Origin: Loigolactobacillus coryniformis subsp. coryniformis KCTC 3167 = DSM 20001 | GTDB taxonomy: Bacteria > Bacillota > Bacilli > Lactobacillales > Lactobacillaceae | Assembly: GCF_002706425.1 (NCBI RefSeq) | Contig: NZ_CP017713.1 | Span: 248,001-312,000 of the forward strand | Direction: 5' to 3' | DNA: 64,000 nt | Translations under genes and position numbers: made by a program | Shown: positions 16,265-26,448 of the stretch, one piece after another | Position numbering within the stretch: position 1 is the stretch's first letter | Layout of the letters: each line of letters begins with the position of its first letter | Notes under the pieces: model-generated | The model's database searches: none | Seen by the model: only the letters and a program-made list of their open reading frames with translations | What the model was told of the DNA's origin: nothing

Positions 16265-17659
16265 ATGGCTTTTTTCCCAGCTTATGATGATACAGAAATT
16301 ATCGATTACTTACGCGCCCAAGCGCCAAATGCAGAGGTTGTTTTCGAACCTAGTGAATTGGATAAACACCAATCCGGTAAATACGGAATGGGGACTGGTT
16401 CTGGTAAGCTATTGGCTTACGTAGAAGTGGCTGATGTAGCTGACATTCAAGGTGTTTTGCGCGCAGCACGCAAGTTCCATTTACCGGTGATTCCACAAGC
16501 AGCAGCAACTAGTACAGTAGCAGGTTCCGATGGCATCGAACATGGTCTCATGTTATCAACTCGGCGGATGAATAAAATCCTCGATGTTAGTCGTGCTGAT
16601 CAAGTTGCGGTTGTTCAACCAGGTGTGATCAACCAAGATCTAGATAATGCAGCTCGGAAAGTCGGGATGTTTTATGCACCAGACCCAGGTTCTAAACCAA
16701 TATCTGCAATTGGTGGTAATGTATCAACTAATGCTGGTGGGATGAGTACGGTCAAATATGGCGCAACTCGTGATAATGTTTTAGGGGTCAAAGTTGTTTT
16801 AGCCGACGGCCGCGAATTATCATTAGGTCATCGGACTTTAAAGCAAGCTTTCGGTTATAACCTGACCCAGTTATTCGTTGGTTCTGAAGGTACACTGGGT
16901 ATCATTACTGAAGTGACCGTCAAATTAATGCCGATCCCATTAGGGCAACCAATTACGGGGATGGCCTTTTTCCATGATATGAAAACTTTAGCTGCTGCAG
17001 TGACTGAAATTCGTGCTTCTGGCGTTTACCCAGCAATGCTTGAAGCATTGGATGGAGCAACCGTTGAAGCGCTTGATCGTTATGAAGGAACACACTATGC
17101 TCAAGGTAAGGGTGCGCTATTGATCTTGCGGCTAGACAACGGTGGTGAAGAAGCCCTTAAAAAGGTGGAGGAGATCCTCGCTCAGTTTGCGGCACAGCAT
17201 TTAAGTGTAACCAGTGATCCAGATGAACAGGCTGCAATTTTGAAATTACGGCAAGATATGTTGCCAGCGGTATTTGCTAACGGCAATCATGTTATGGAAG
17301 ATATGGCCGTGCCGTTATCTAAATTGGCTGACATGATGGATTACATTGCGAAGATCGCCCAAGACTTGGATGTTGAAATTTATACTGCTGGGCATGCTGG
17401 TGACGGTAACGTCCATCCAACCTTAATTTGGCCAAAAGAAGAGACTGAAGTACCGCAGAAAGTGACCCAAGCATTACAATTAATGTTCCGTGAAGCTTTA
17501 CGCTTAGGTGGCACAATTTCTGGTGAACACGCGGTAGGTTTATTGAAAAATCAATGGAACAATGAAGAGTTGGGTGAAAATGTTGATCAACTACAACATC
17601 AGATCAAAGCGTTACTCGACCCGATGAACTTATTGAATCCTGGCCGTAAAATCGATTAA
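16265..17659 (+). CDS. FAD-binding 2-hydroxyacid oxidase/dehydrogenase (GlcD family)
   Basis: A 464-residue flavoprotein of the GlcD/D-lactate dehydrogenase family that oxidises a 2-hydroxyacid such as glycolate or D-lactate. The FAD-binding PCMH domain spans about 35-215 (VIPQAAATSTVAG; VVQPGV; AIGGNVSTNAGGMSTVKYGATRDNVLGV; GSEGTLGIITEVT). The C-terminal cap carries AGHAGDGNVHPTL and GGTISGEHAVG, with the histidines that hold substrate and metal. The start at 16265 has AAAGGGAG upstream. It precedes a MIP channel with a cre site, so a lactate-handling role is plausible but inferred. Confidence 0.88.
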   Translation: MAFFPAYDDTEIIDYLRAQAPNAEVVFEPSELDKHQSGKYGMGTGSGKLLAYVEVADVADIQGVLRAARKFHLPVIPQAAATSTVAGSDGIEHGLMLSTRRMNKILDVSRADQVAVVQPGVINQDLDNAARKVGMFYAPDPGSKPISAIGGNVSTNAGGMSTVKYGATRDNVLGVKVVLADGRELSLGHRTLKQAFGYNLTQLFVGSEGTLGIITEVTVKLMPIPLGQPITGMAFFHDMKTLAAAVTEIRASGVYPAMLEALDGATVEALDRYEGTHYAQGKGALLILRLDNGGEEALKKVEEILAQFAAQHLSVTSDPDEQAAILKLRQDMLPAVFANGNHVMEDMAVPLSKLADMMDYIAKIAQDLDVEIYTAGHAGDGNVHPTLIWPKEETEVPQKVTQALQLMFREALRLGGTISGEHAVGLLKNQWNNEELGENVDQLQHQIKALLDPMNLLNPGRKID

Positions 17660-17680
17660 ATTAACGATGCTTAATAAGGA

Positions 17681-17712
17681 GAGCTTGGCATGAGAATGCT
17701 GAGCTCTTTTTA
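17681..17712 (+). terminator. Terminator after the GlcD-type gene
   Basis: GAGCT and AGCTC enclose a second stem (GGCAT/ATGCT), followed by T5. Confidence 0.65.
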
Positions 17713-17735
17713 CGTACTGTAAATTATTTTGCTAA

Positions 17736-17749
17736 TGAAAACGGAATCA
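17736..17749 (+). promoter_or_regulatory. Candidate cre site upstream of the MIP channel
   Basis: TGAAAACGGAATCA matches 13 of 14 positions of the cre consensus. It lies about 240 bp before the TTG start, ahead of a long leader. Confidence 0.5.
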
Positions 17750-17911
17750 TCTATTATCTAGCGTTAAATTATGGTATGGTTATGCAGATGGTTTTCATGC
17801 AAAGCGGTAAACAGCACCATATTTAGCCTGATAAATTTTTCTAGCACTTATACATATCGACAGGCTAAGGGGACAGTCGCAATCACGGCTGCTTTTTTGT
17901 TGCCAAAATGT

Positions 17912-17981
17912 CTGAATTTGCCATCAAAAACGACGTTGCTGGGCAAGCTAAATGCCGGTCACAGCCGCCAAATTCAGGAGG
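17912..17981 (+). promoter_or_regulatory. Possible RBS-sequestering hairpin ahead of the MIP gene
   Basis: CTGAATTTG (17912-17920) is the perfect complement of CAAATTCAG (17969-17977), whose last base abuts the GGAGG ribosome site. The 48-nt loop contains a smaller GCCGG/CCGCC-type pairing. Folding would bring the stem against the Shine-Dalgarno. Function not shown. Confidence 0.35.
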
Positions 17982-17988
17982 AAAAATT

Positions 17989-18705
17989 TTGGTTCATCAT
18001 TTATTAGCGGAGTTTATGGGTACCGCACTTATGATTATCTTTGGTGTTGGCGTGCATTGTAGTGAAGTTTTAAAAGGAACTAAGTATCGTGGTTCTGGTC
18101 ATATTTTTGCCATCACAACTTGGGGTTTTGGGATCACGATCGCCTTATTCATCTTTGGCGATGTTTGTATCAATCCAGCCATGGTGTTGGCACAGTGTAT
18201 CTTGGGTAACCTTAGTTGGGCAGTATTTATTCCTTATTCAGTTGCCGAAGTACTCGGTGGTGTTATCGGTGCGATGATCGTTTGGGTAATGTACGCAGAC
18301 CATTTCAAGGCTTCTGAAGAGGAAGTTTCACCGATCACGATTCGTAACTTGTTCTCAACAGCACCAGCAGTACGTAACTTGCCCCGTAACTTCTTTGTCG
18401 AATTCTTTGATACATTTATCTTTATTTCGGGAATCTTGGCAATTTCTGAAGTTAAAACACCAGGCATTGTGCCGATTGGTGTTGGCTTGTTAGTTTGGGC
18501 AATTGGTATGGGCTTAGGTGGCCCAACTGGTTTCGCGATGAACTTAGCGCGAGATATGGGCCCACGGATCGCTCATGCTTTGTTACCAATTAAAAATAAA
18601 GCGAATAGCGATTGGCAGTACGGAATCATCGTACCAGGTATTGCACCATTTGTTGGTGCTGCCTGCGCAGCATTGTTTATGCATGCTTTCTTCGGTATTG
18701 GTTAA
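17989..18705 (+). CDS. MIP family channel (aquaglyceroporin or lactic acid channel)
   Basis: A 238-residue six-helix channel. The first pore motif is INPAMVLAQ (canonical NPA). The second, GFAMNLARDMGPR, has NLA in place of NPA, a variant known among lactic acid bacterial MIP proteins. It should pass glycerol, water or small acids. The start is TTG at 17989, 8 nt after AGGAGG; the residues upstream in the same frame are not MIP-like. Some Lactobacillus members of this family (LarD) carry lactic acid, and the preceding gene is a lactate/glycolate-type oxidase. The link is inference. Confidence 0.87.
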   Translation: MVHHLLAEFMGTALMIIFGVGVHCSEVLKGTKYRGSGHIFAITTWGFGITIALFIFGDVCINPAMVLAQCILGNLSWAVFIPYSVAEVLGGVIGAMIVWVMYADHFKASEEEVSPITIRNLFSTAPAVRNLPRNFFVEFFDTFIFISGILAISEVKTPGIVPIGVGLLVWAIGMGLGGPTGFAMNLARDMGPRIAHALLPIKNKANSDWQYGIIVPGIAPFVGAACAALFMHAFFGIG

Positions 18706-18724
18706 TTAGATGTTTGTAAAGTCT

Positions 18725-18746
18725 GCCTGCGGGCAGGCTTTTTTTG
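18725..18746 (+). terminator. Terminator after the MIP gene
   Basis: GCCTG and CAGGC form a short GC-rich stem with a T7 tail. Confidence 0.8.
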
Positions 18747-18777
18747 TGCTAAATTAGTAAGAAAAGAGGGTCTCAAT

Positions 18778-19200
18778 ATGCTGATACGGCGTGCAACCAA
18801 AAATGATCTACCACAATTAGCTCAGATTTATCTGCAAGTTCGGCAACGAACTTTTACTTGGGTCAAAGCACCGCAGTTAGCTGATTTTCAAAAAGAAACT
18901 AAAGGGGAGCAATTATTAGTTGCGGAAAACGAGGGTAGGCTCTGCGGATTTGCTGCTTTTTATGTGCCGGCGGCGTTTGTTCATTTATTAATTGTTGCAC
19001 CAGATGCACAAGGCCAAGGGATTGGTCGTGCGTTATTGCGGCAATTACAGCGGGGACGGCGTAAACCATTGCGGTTAAAGTGTGTGAAAAGTAATCATGC
19101 TGCATTGGATTTTTACGCGCATTTAGGGTTTCAAATCGTGAAAGATAACGCTAGCGCAGAGCCAGCGAATTTTACGTTGCAGGCAACGCACGCGCTATAG
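18778..19200 (+). CDS. GNAT family N-acetyltransferase
   Basis: A 140-residue acetyl-CoA-dependent acetyltransferase. The acetyl-CoA-binding motif A is HLLIVAPDAQGQGIGRALL (about 69-87), with the Q/RxxGxG/A element, and motif B is NHAALDFYAHLGFQI (about 105-119). The start has AAAAGAGGGTCTCAAT upstream. The acceptor (amine, amino acid or protein N terminus) cannot be told. It stands alone between the MIP gene and the origin-proximal block. Confidence 0.85.
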   Translation: MLIRRATKNDLPQLAQIYLQVRQRTFTWVKAPQLADFQKETKGEQLLVAENEGRLCGFAAFYVPAAFVHLLIVAPDAQGQGIGRALLRQLQRGRRKPLRLKCVKSNHAALDFYAHLGFQIVKDNASAEPANFTLQATHAL

Positions 19201-19256
19201 AAAATTCCTAGAAACGGCTTGCATTTAAGCCTGATTTTCGGTACAGTTAGTAGGTA

Positions 19257-19278
19257 CGTGAAACAGAAATGTTTCACG
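19257..19278. repeat. Perfect CGTGAAACA/TGTTTCACG inverted repeat upstream of rsmG-parAB
   Basis: A 9-bp perfect stem with a GAAA loop. Each arm carries GTGAAACA, which is half of a parS site, but the halves point the wrong way round for a true parS (TGTTTCACGTGAAACA). It lies about 40 bp before the rsmG start and has no T run. Confidence 0.6.
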
Positions 19279-19320
19279 AGATTGGAAAATAAATTTAAAT
19301 TAGATAGAGAGGCGGCAGTC

Positions 19321-20055
19321 ATGACTCCGACTACTTTTCAGGCGACTTTAGCTGATCAGGGTATCGATTTATCTAGTCAGCAAATGGCGCAATTTCACCG
19401 CTATTTTGAAGTGTTAGTCACTGTTAATCAGCAGATGAACTTGACTAACATTACCGCGGAACCAGAAGTTTATTTGAAACACTTCTATGATTCGTTGACG
19501 CCAAGTTTTTATTTACCAGAATTACGGACAGAAGCGCTGACTATATGCGACATTGGTGCGGGTGCTGGTTTCCCATCAATTCCGCTGAAAATCGCCTTTC
19601 CCCAATTGCAAGTGACCATCGTTGATTCATTGAATAAGCGGATCAACTTCCTCAATCAATTGGCTGGGGAATTGGATTTAGACAACGTGGCTTTCTACCA
19701 TGATCGGGCGGAGACGTTTGGCAGCAAACGCAGTGAGCACCGTGAACAATATGATCTGGTTACGGCGCGAGCGGTGGCACGACTTAATGTTTTAAGTGAA
19801 CTATGCTTGCCGTTAGTCAAAAAAGGTGGTCAGTTTGTGGCGTTGAAGGGCCAGTTGCCTGATGGTGAGCTGGATGAAGCTGAATACGCGATCAGTAAAT
19901 TAGGTGGTCAGCTAAATACGACTGCTGCCTTCGAATTACCGGAAACAGGGGATTCGCGGCACATTATCGTGGCCGATAAGAAGCGGCAAACGCCGAAAAG
20001 TTATCCTCGGCGCGCCGGTGTACCGAATAAGGAACCGTTGATCGAAAAAAATTAA
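19321..20055 (+). CDS. rsmG: 16S rRNA (guanine527-N7)-methyltransferase RsmG
   Basis: A 244-residue SAM-dependent enzyme (formerly GidB) that methylates N7 of G527 in 16S rRNA. Visible landmarks are [24 protein letters not shown], the SAM-binding [31 protein letters not shown] and [21 protein letters not shown]. The start at 19321 follows GAGAGGCGGCAGTC. An upstream in-frame extension lacks a ribosome site. Loss of this enzyme gives low-level streptomycin resistance in other bacteria. It lies next to parAB, as is common near oriC. Confidence 0.95.
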   Translation: MTPTTFQATLADQGIDLSSQQMAQFHRYFEVLVTVNQQMNLTNITAEPEVYLKHFYDSLTPSFYLPELRTEALTICDIGAGAGFPSIPLKIAFPQLQVTIVDSLNKRINFLNQLAGELDLDNVAFYHDRAETFGSKRSEHREQYDLVTARAVARLNVLSELCLPLVKKGGQFVALKGQLPDGELDEAEYAISKLGGQLNTTAAFELPETGDSRHIIVADKKRQTPKSYPRRAGVPNKEPLIEKN

Positions 20056-20083
20056 ACTTTAAAGTATGAAAGGAACTGAATTT

Positions 20084-20848
20084 ATGGCACAAGTGATTGC
20101 CATCGCGAACCAAAAGGGCGGTGTAGGCAAAACGACGACCGCCATTAATTTAGGCGCATGCTTAGCTGAGCTAGGCGCACGTATTTTATTGGTTGATGCT
20201 GATGCCCAGGGTAACGCGACTAGTGGCGTGGGTGTTGAAAAAAGTCAGATCGAACATGATATTTATAATGTTCTGATCGATGAATATCCGTTACTACAAG
20301 CGATTCAGCACACCCAACATCAGAATCTTGATATTGTACCAGCGACGATCCAATTAGCGGGTGCGGAAATCGAATTGACTAATTTAATGGCCCGAGAATC
20401 ACGATTGAAATTAAGCTTAGCTCCTGCGCGTGAGCATTATGATTATATTTTGATCGATTGTCCACCAGCATTAGGCAACCTGACTATCAACGCTTTTACC
20501 GCCAGTGATAGTATCATGATCCCGGTGCAAAGCGAGTATTACGCGCTAGAAGGGTTAAGTCAGTTATTACACACGATCAAATTGGTCCAGAAGCATTTCA
20601 ATCCTGACTTACGAATCGAAGGCGTATTATTAACGATGTACGATGCGCGGACGAATCTTGGGGCTGAGGTTGTGGCGGAAGTGCGCAAGTTTTTCCCGCA
20701 ACAAGTTTATCAAACAATCATTCCGCGTAACGTACGTTTATCAGAAGCACCTAGTCATGGTCTACCGGTGATCGACTACGATGCACGATCTAAAGGCGCA
20801 GAAGTCTACGATTTATTGGCAAAGGAAGTGTTAGCTGCCCATGAGTAA
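20084..20848 (+). CDS. parA: Chromosome partitioning ATPase ParA (Soj)
   Basis: A 254-residue deviant Walker ATPase that works with ParB in origin segregation and regulates DnaA in Bacillus. IAIANQKGGVGKTTTAINLGA is the P-loop with the signature lysine, DADAQGNAT is Walker A', and YILIDCPPALGNLT is Walker B. The start at 20084 has AAAGGAACTG upstream; an ATG six codons earlier overlaps that ribosome site. Its 3' end overlaps parB by 8 nt. Confidence 0.95.
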   Translation: MAQVIAIANQKGGVGKTTTAINLGACLAELGARILLVDADAQGNATSGVGVEKSQIEHDIYNVLIDEYPLLQAIQHTQHQNLDIVPATIQLAGAEIELTNLMARESRLKLSLAPAREHYDYILIDCPPALGNLTINAFTASDSIMIPVQSEYYALEGLSQLLHTIKLVQKHFNPDLRIEGVLLTMYDARTNLGAEVVAEVRKFFPQQVYQTIIPRNVRLSEAPSHGLPVIDYDARSKGAEVYDLLAKEVLAAHE

Positions 20849-21710
20849 GCAAAATAAAAGTTTGGGTCGCGGAATGGATGCCCTCTTTAGTGACTTTGAC
20901 GATTTCGCAACACCTCAGGCCAGCGAGCAAGTAACCGCGTTGGCACTAAGCGAGATTCGGCCTAATCCTTATCAACCGCGGCGCCAATTTGATACAACAG
21001 CGCTCCAAGAACTAGCCGACTCGATCAAAGAGAATGGTGTTTTTCAACCAGTGATCGTCCGTAAAAGTATCAATGGCTATGAATTAATTGCTGGTGAACG
21101 GCGTTTTCGGGCCTCTAAATTAGCTGGTAAAAATGAGATCCCGGCGTTAGTGCGTGAGGTTGATGAACCGTTAATGATGGAGATCGCGGTGCTAGAAAAT
21201 CTGCAGCGTGAAGACTTGAACCCATTGGAAGAAGCAGCGGCCTATGATATGCTGATGAAGAAGCTGCATTTGACCCAAGAACAAGTTGCGACACGTTTGG
21301 GTAAAAGCCGGCCGTACATCGCCAATTATCTGCGATTATTGACCTTACCAGCTGAAGTTAAGAAGTTGGTTGAAGCTCACGCGCTATCAATGGGTCAGGC
21401 GCGGACTTTGTTAGGGTTAAAGGATAAAGGCAAGATGGCAGCAGTAGCACAACGCGCGATCAAAGAACCATTGACGGTGCGCGAGCTGGAGCGATTGGTT
21501 AGTCAGTTAAACGCTGAGAAACCAGCAAAGCCAGCACCTAAGCCGTTAAAGTCACCTTATTTGAAGGCTAGTGAAACACAATTGCAACAGCATTTTGGCA
21601 CTAAGGTCAATATTGCGGCCCATGGTGATAAAGGCAAAATTGAGATCAATTATTTATCAATTGAAGATCTAAACCGTATTTTAGATTTACTGGGCGTGAC
21701 TGAGTCCTGA
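20841..21710 (+). CDS. parB: Chromosome partitioning protein ParB (Spo0J)
   Basis: A 289-residue CTP-dependent DNA clamp that loads at parS. The N-terminal clamp domain shows IRPNPYQPRRQFD, then GYELIAGERRFRASKLAG (the GERRxR box) and AVLENLQREDLNPLEEAAAYDML. A helix-turn-helix follows (TQEQVATRLGKSRPYIANYLRLLTLP). The C-terminal dimer domain ends in IEDLNRILDLLGV. It overlaps parA by 8 nt. No consensus parS was seen in this window. Confidence 0.95.
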   Translation: MSKQNKSLGRGMDALFSDFDDFATPQASEQVTALALSEIRPNPYQPRRQFDTTALQELADSIKENGVFQPVIVRKSINGYELIAGERRFRASKLAGKNEIPALVREVDEPLMMEIAVLENLQREDLNPLEEAAAYDMLMKKLHLTQEQVATRLGKSRPYIANYLRLLTLPAEVKKLVEAHALSMGQARTLLGLKDKGKMAAVAQRAIKEPLTVRELERLVSQLNAEKPAKPAPKPLKSPYLKASETQLQQHFGTKVNIAAHGDKGKIEINYLSIEDLNRILDLLGVTES

Positions 21711-21790
21711 GGCAACGCAGCAATTTTGAGGAATCATCAGCCGTAACAGCAAAAAATTATTCACTATTGTAGAGTAGAGGGGGGACAGCA

Positions 21791-21982
21791 GTGTTTGATT
21801 TAAATGATATCGTGGAAATGAAAAAGCCGCATGCTTGTGGTGCCAATCGCTGGCAGATCATTCGTGTTGGTGCGGATATTAAAATTCAGTGCACGCAATG
21901 TCAACATATCGTGATGATGTCGCGACGTGATTTTACCCGCAAAATGAAAAAGGTTTTGGAAAAAGCCGCAGATAGCGAGTAG
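21791..21982 (+). CDS. DUF951 family protein
   Basis: A 63-residue protein with the family opening LNDIVEMKKPHACGANRWQIIRVGADIKIQC and the zinc-ribbon-like TQCQHIVMMSR. Function unknown. It is widely conserved in Firmicutes between parB and ychF, exactly as here. It starts with GTG at 21791 after GAGGGGGGACAGCA. Confidence 0.85.
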   Translation: MFDLNDIVEMKKPHACGANRWQIIRVGADIKIQCTQCQHIVMMSRRDFTRKMKKVLEKAADSE

Positions 21983-21985
21983 CGG

Positions 21986-22223
21986 GTGGTTTTAATATTT
22001 TGAGGAAAATGTGTTTGAAAAGGCAGATTATGGGCATATAACTACGCAAGTCGAACGAGTTGCTGCTTGGTTATTAGTTAGGTTATGTTCCGTGATTTGT
22101 GTGTTGGTTTTAATATTTTGATGGAAACGTGCAAAAAAGGCAGGTTATTGCATCTAGCTACGCAAGCCAAATGCATCACGGTGTGCTGCTTATTGTCTTG
22201 CTAGGCTAGAACTCCATAATCTG
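21986..22223 (+). repeat. Tandem imperfect duplication, unit about 119 bp
   Basis: TGGTTTTAATATTTTGA occurs at about 21986 and again at about 22105. Each copy is followed by a diverged copy of the same sequence: GGAAA, AAAAGGCAG, TTAT, then ACTACGCAAG or GCTACGCAAG. The gap between DUF951 and ychF (286 bp) is almost entirely this duplication. Each unit contains a member of the dispersed repeat described under 22127-22240. Confidence 0.7.
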
Positions 22224-22240
22224 GGCGCCTTTTTTTGCAC
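22127..22240 (+). repeat. Dispersed intergenic repeat, full-length copy
   Basis: This 114-bp element has terminal inverted repeats (GTGCAAAAAAGGC at one end, GCGCCTTTTTTTGCAC at the other). The inner core includes TAGCTACGCAAG, GCATCA and TGCTTATT. Related copies lie at 22008-22100 (degraded), 30024-30075, 39319-39355 and 40361-40470. It contains no ORF. The T-rich right end could also act as a terminator. Confidence 0.65.
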
Positions 22241-22268
22241 TCTTAGAAAGTGAGTGTGACAGTTTAAG

Positions 22269-23369
22269 ATGGCTTTAACAGCAGGTATTGTCGGGCTTCC
22301 TAATGTCGGCAAATCAACATTATTTAATGCAATTACTAAGGCGGGTGCGGAAATGGCGAATTATCCTTTCGCCACGATCGATCCTAATGTCGGAATGGTC
22401 GAGGTGCCCGATGATCGTTTAGCGCGGATCGATGAAATTATTCCGGCTAAAAAAATCGTACCGACAACATTTGAATTTACTGATATCGCCGGAATCGTTA
22501 AAGGGGCTAGCAAGGGTGAAGGCCTAGGCAATAAGTTTTTGGAAAATATTCGCCGGGTGGATGCAATCGTTCACGTTGTCCGGGCTTTTGATGATGATAA
22601 TATCACTCATGTTACCGGCAAGGTTGCGCCACTTGATGACATTGAAACCATCAACTTAGAATTAGGGTTGGCTGATCTGGAAAGTGTCAATAAGCGTTTG
22701 GCTAAGGTAGAACGAGATGCTAAGTCACGCAATAAAGAAGCTTTGGCTGAATTAGCTGTTTTAGAAAAAATCAAACCTGTTTTAGAAGCTGGTGGTTCAG
22801 TTCGTTCAATCGAATTTGATGAGGATGAACAACCAATCGTTAAAGGTTTGTTCTTGTTGACGGCCAAGCCAATTTTGTATGTGGCTAATATCGCCGAAGA
22901 CGATATGGCAGCACCGGAAGAATCAGCTTACGTTCAGCAGATCACCGAGTACGCCGCTAAAGAAGGCGCCGAAACAATTGCTGTCTGTGCGGAAACTGAA
23001 GAAGAAATTGCTGAATTAGATGATGCTGACAAAGCTGATTTTCTTGAAGCTGAAGGGGTCGAGGAACCTGGTCTGAATCGCTTGATTCGTGCTTCGTATC
23101 ATTTACTTGGCTTAGGGACTTTCTTCACTGCTGGTGGCAAAGAAACTAAGGCGTGGACCTTCCGTCGTGGTATCAAAGCACCGCAAGCTGCTGGTATCAT
23201 CCATTCTGATTTTGAACGTGGTTTTATTCGCGCCGAAACCGTTTCTTTCGCTGATCTAGATAAGTATGGTAGCATGCAAAAGGTCAAGGAAGCTGGCCGT
23301 TTGCGTTCAGAAGGTAAGGAATATGTCGTTCAAGACGGCGACATTATTGAATTTAGATTCAACGTTTAA
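22269..23369 (+). CDS. ychF: Redox-regulated ribosome-binding ATPase YchF
   Basis: A 366-residue Obg-family P-loop protein that prefers ATP and binds ribosomes. G1 is [15 protein letters not shown], the switch/G3 is [20 protein letters not shown], and the altered G4 is the NIAE region. The C-terminal TGS-like domain ends in [21 protein letters not shown]. Length is normal. The ribosome site is weak (AGTGAGTGTGAC region), but the start codon is fixed by [16 protein letters not shown]. Confidence 0.95.
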   Translation: MALTAGIVGLPNVGKSTLFNAITKAGAEMANYPFATIDPNVGMVEVPDDRLARIDEIIPAKKIVPTTFEFTDIAGIVKGASKGEGLGNKFLENIRRVDAIVHVVRAFDDDNITHVTGKVAPLDDIETINLELGLADLESVNKRLAKVERDAKSRNKEALAELAVLEKIKPVLEAGGSVRSIEFDEDEQPIVKGLFLLTAKPILYVANIAEDDMAAPEESAYVQQITEYAAKEGAETIAVCAETEEEIAELDDADKADFLEAEGVEEPGLNRLIRASYHLLGLGTFFTAGGKETKAWTFRRGIKAPQAAGIIHSDFERGFIRAETVSFADLDKYGSMQKVKEAGRLRSEGKEYVVQDGDIIEFRFNV

Positions 23370-23384
23370 TTTGGAGGGGAAAAT

Positions 23385-24089
23385 ATGAGCAACGATAAGC
23401 AGGCGCGTAACGCTGGCGTACAGCAGCACCAAAAAAGCAAGCCAGCCAGTGATTTGCCTGAAGAATTAACCAAAAAGAATCAGGATTATTTATACCATTT
23501 GAAGAAAGCTTTGGCGGCTGAACCTAAATTGACCGCTGACAAACAACAAGCGGCAATCGATGAAGCAATTAGTAAAATGTTAGCCGGCCAAAAAACGGGT
23601 CAAACTGCACGGCAGTTATTTGGTACGGTGACTGAGCACGTGGCGAATATCATTGCTGGACCAAAAGCAGATCCGAACGCACCACAAAATAAGTGGTTGT
23701 TGATGCTGGATAGTTCACTGATGGTTTTCATGGTCTTCAACTTAATGTATGGGATCATGTTCTTCTTCGCGAATAATTCGAAAGTACAAACTGGCCAAGC
23801 TGGTATTCTTTCGGAACTTATTTTAGCTATCGTGGCTGGTTATGGGATCATGATGATGCAAACGAGTATGAGCGCTAGAGGTAAGAAACGGATTCCGTTA
23901 TGGCGGATGTTGATCTATGGGGTTATTTTCTTCATCGTACTAACCGGAACTTACACGTTAGTGATGTTGATCCCTGGACCGTTGAATGCTAATTTACCTG
24001 CGCCGGTTTATATTGTGATCGGGGTTGTAGCGTTAGGATTACGAATCTATCTCAAAAGTCATTTCAATATCAAAAATACTGTCTTTTAA
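23385..24089 (+). CDS. DUF1129 family membrane protein
   Basis: A 234-residue protein with a charged N-terminal half (about 1-105, helical, KKNQDYLYHLKKAL) and four predicted membrane helices (about 106-225). It matches the DUF1129 family found in lactobacilli directly after ychF. Function unknown. The start has TTGGAGGGGAAAAT upstream and is 15 bp after ychF, so the two are probably co-transcribed. No signal peptide. Confidence 0.82.
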   Translation: MSNDKQARNAGVQQHQKSKPASDLPEELTKKNQDYLYHLKKALAAEPKLTADKQQAAIDEAISKMLAGQKTGQTARQLFGTVTEHVANIIAGPKADPNAPQNKWLLMLDSSLMVFMVFNLMYGIMFFFANNSKVQTGQAGILSELILAIVAGYGIMMMQTSMSARGKKRIPLWRMLIYGVIFFIVLTGTYTLVMLIPGPLNANLPAPVYIVIGVVALGLRIYLKSHFNIKNTVF

Positions 24090-24092
24090 CAC

Positions 24093-24127
24093 AAAACGTG
24101 GCTACCAGCAATGGTGGCTACGTTTTT
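24093..24127 (+). terminator. Terminator after the DUF1129 gene
   Basis: AACGTGGCTACC pairs with GGTGGCTACGTT around AGCAAT (one mismatch), followed by T7. Confidence 0.85.
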
Positions 24128-24257
24128 TTATCCGAACAATTATGGCTACTTTTACTATGCCATACGTAAAACACGAACATAAAATCTATTTTGTGAATTT
24201 TCGTTTATGAAAAAACGATTAAAAAGCCTTGACGCTATTAGATATCTCTGGTAAGTT
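24128..24257 (+). promoter_or_regulatory. guaB promoter with PurR-like boxes
   Basis: TTGACG (24229-24234) and TAAGTT (24252-24257) are 17 bp apart. TTATCCGAACAAT (24128-24140) matches 12 of 13 PurBox positions, and AAACACGAACAT around 24169-24180 is a weaker second box 41 bp further on. The spacing resembles that in front of the purine permease. Confidence 0.5.
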
Positions 24258-24272
24258 AGTCGGTAAACTTAA

Positions 24273-25844
<1,572 letters not shown>

Positions 25845-25852
25845 ATTTTCTG

Positions 25853-25882
25853 ATCGCTGCCATTATTGGTGGCGATTTTTTA
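25853..25882 (+). terminator. Terminator of guaB
   Basis: ATCGCTGCCA pairs with TGGTGGCGAT around a short loop, followed by T6. Confidence 0.85.
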
Positions 25883-25986
25883 TTTGATCATGTGTAATTG
25901 AAATTATCACGTGTGAATGTTGTACTTCAGCGATTAGCAAGGTAAACTTAAATTAATATGATGGACTAAATGAGGGAGCCTGCCTA

Positions 25987-26421
25987 ATGGAAATTAAAGT
26001 GAAAAAACCCAATGCAGTTAAATTGACCCTAGATGATCACGATTTGCTGGTAGCGCACTCGGTTAAGCATGGCTTGAAACGGACTGTCGAATCCGTCTTG
26101 ATTCCCCGTACTGCGCTGATCGGGATGGAAATGCATCAACCAACAGAAGATGATGACGGCCATTTTCAAGTCACTTATCAATTAGATAAAAAGTCAGCCG
26201 AGCAAATCGCTGAATTTTGGTTTAGCACATCTGACGCACCATTTGTACTTGAATTAAAACAAATCCTTGAACAACAGATCGATAAAAATAGTGAATGGGG
26301 CGAGGATGACTTTGTGGCCAATGGTCAGCTGATCATGGAATATCTGGAAATGCGTAAAAAAGGGTTATTGACCAACGAGGAATTTGAAGCAAAAAAGCGC
26401 GAAATTTTAAGGCTTGATTAA
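25987..26421 (+). CDS. SHOCT-domain protein of unknown function
   Basis: A 144-residue soluble protein. The C-terminal 30 residues (IMEYLEMRKKGLLTNEEFEAKKREILRLD) are a SHOCT short oligomerisation domain. The N-terminal part (about 1-100) has no family I recognise; it is a mixed alpha/beta segment (FQVTYQLDKKSAEQIAEFWF). The start has GAGGGAGCCTGCCTA upstream. The next gene begins 28 bp later, so they form an operon. Role unknown. Confidence 0.65.
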   Translation: MEIKVKKPNAVKLTLDDHDLLVAHSVKHGLKRTVESVLIPRTALIGMEMHQPTEDDDGHFQVTYQLDKKSAEQIAEFWFSTSDAPFVLELKQILEQQIDKNSEWGEDDFVANGQLIMEYLEMRKKGLLTNEEFEAKKREILRLD

Positions 26422-26448
26422 ACCATAGTGAAGAGGAGGTCGTCGTTT

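Noticed and set aside
17771-18007. A 78-residue ORF in the MIP leader
   Set aside because: It lacks a ribosome site and overlaps the MIP start in another frame; the leader is better read as untranslated.
19253-19282. A parS centromere site
   Set aside because: The consensus TGTTTCACGTGAAACA needs the halves in the opposite order; here they are separated by GAAA and point outward.
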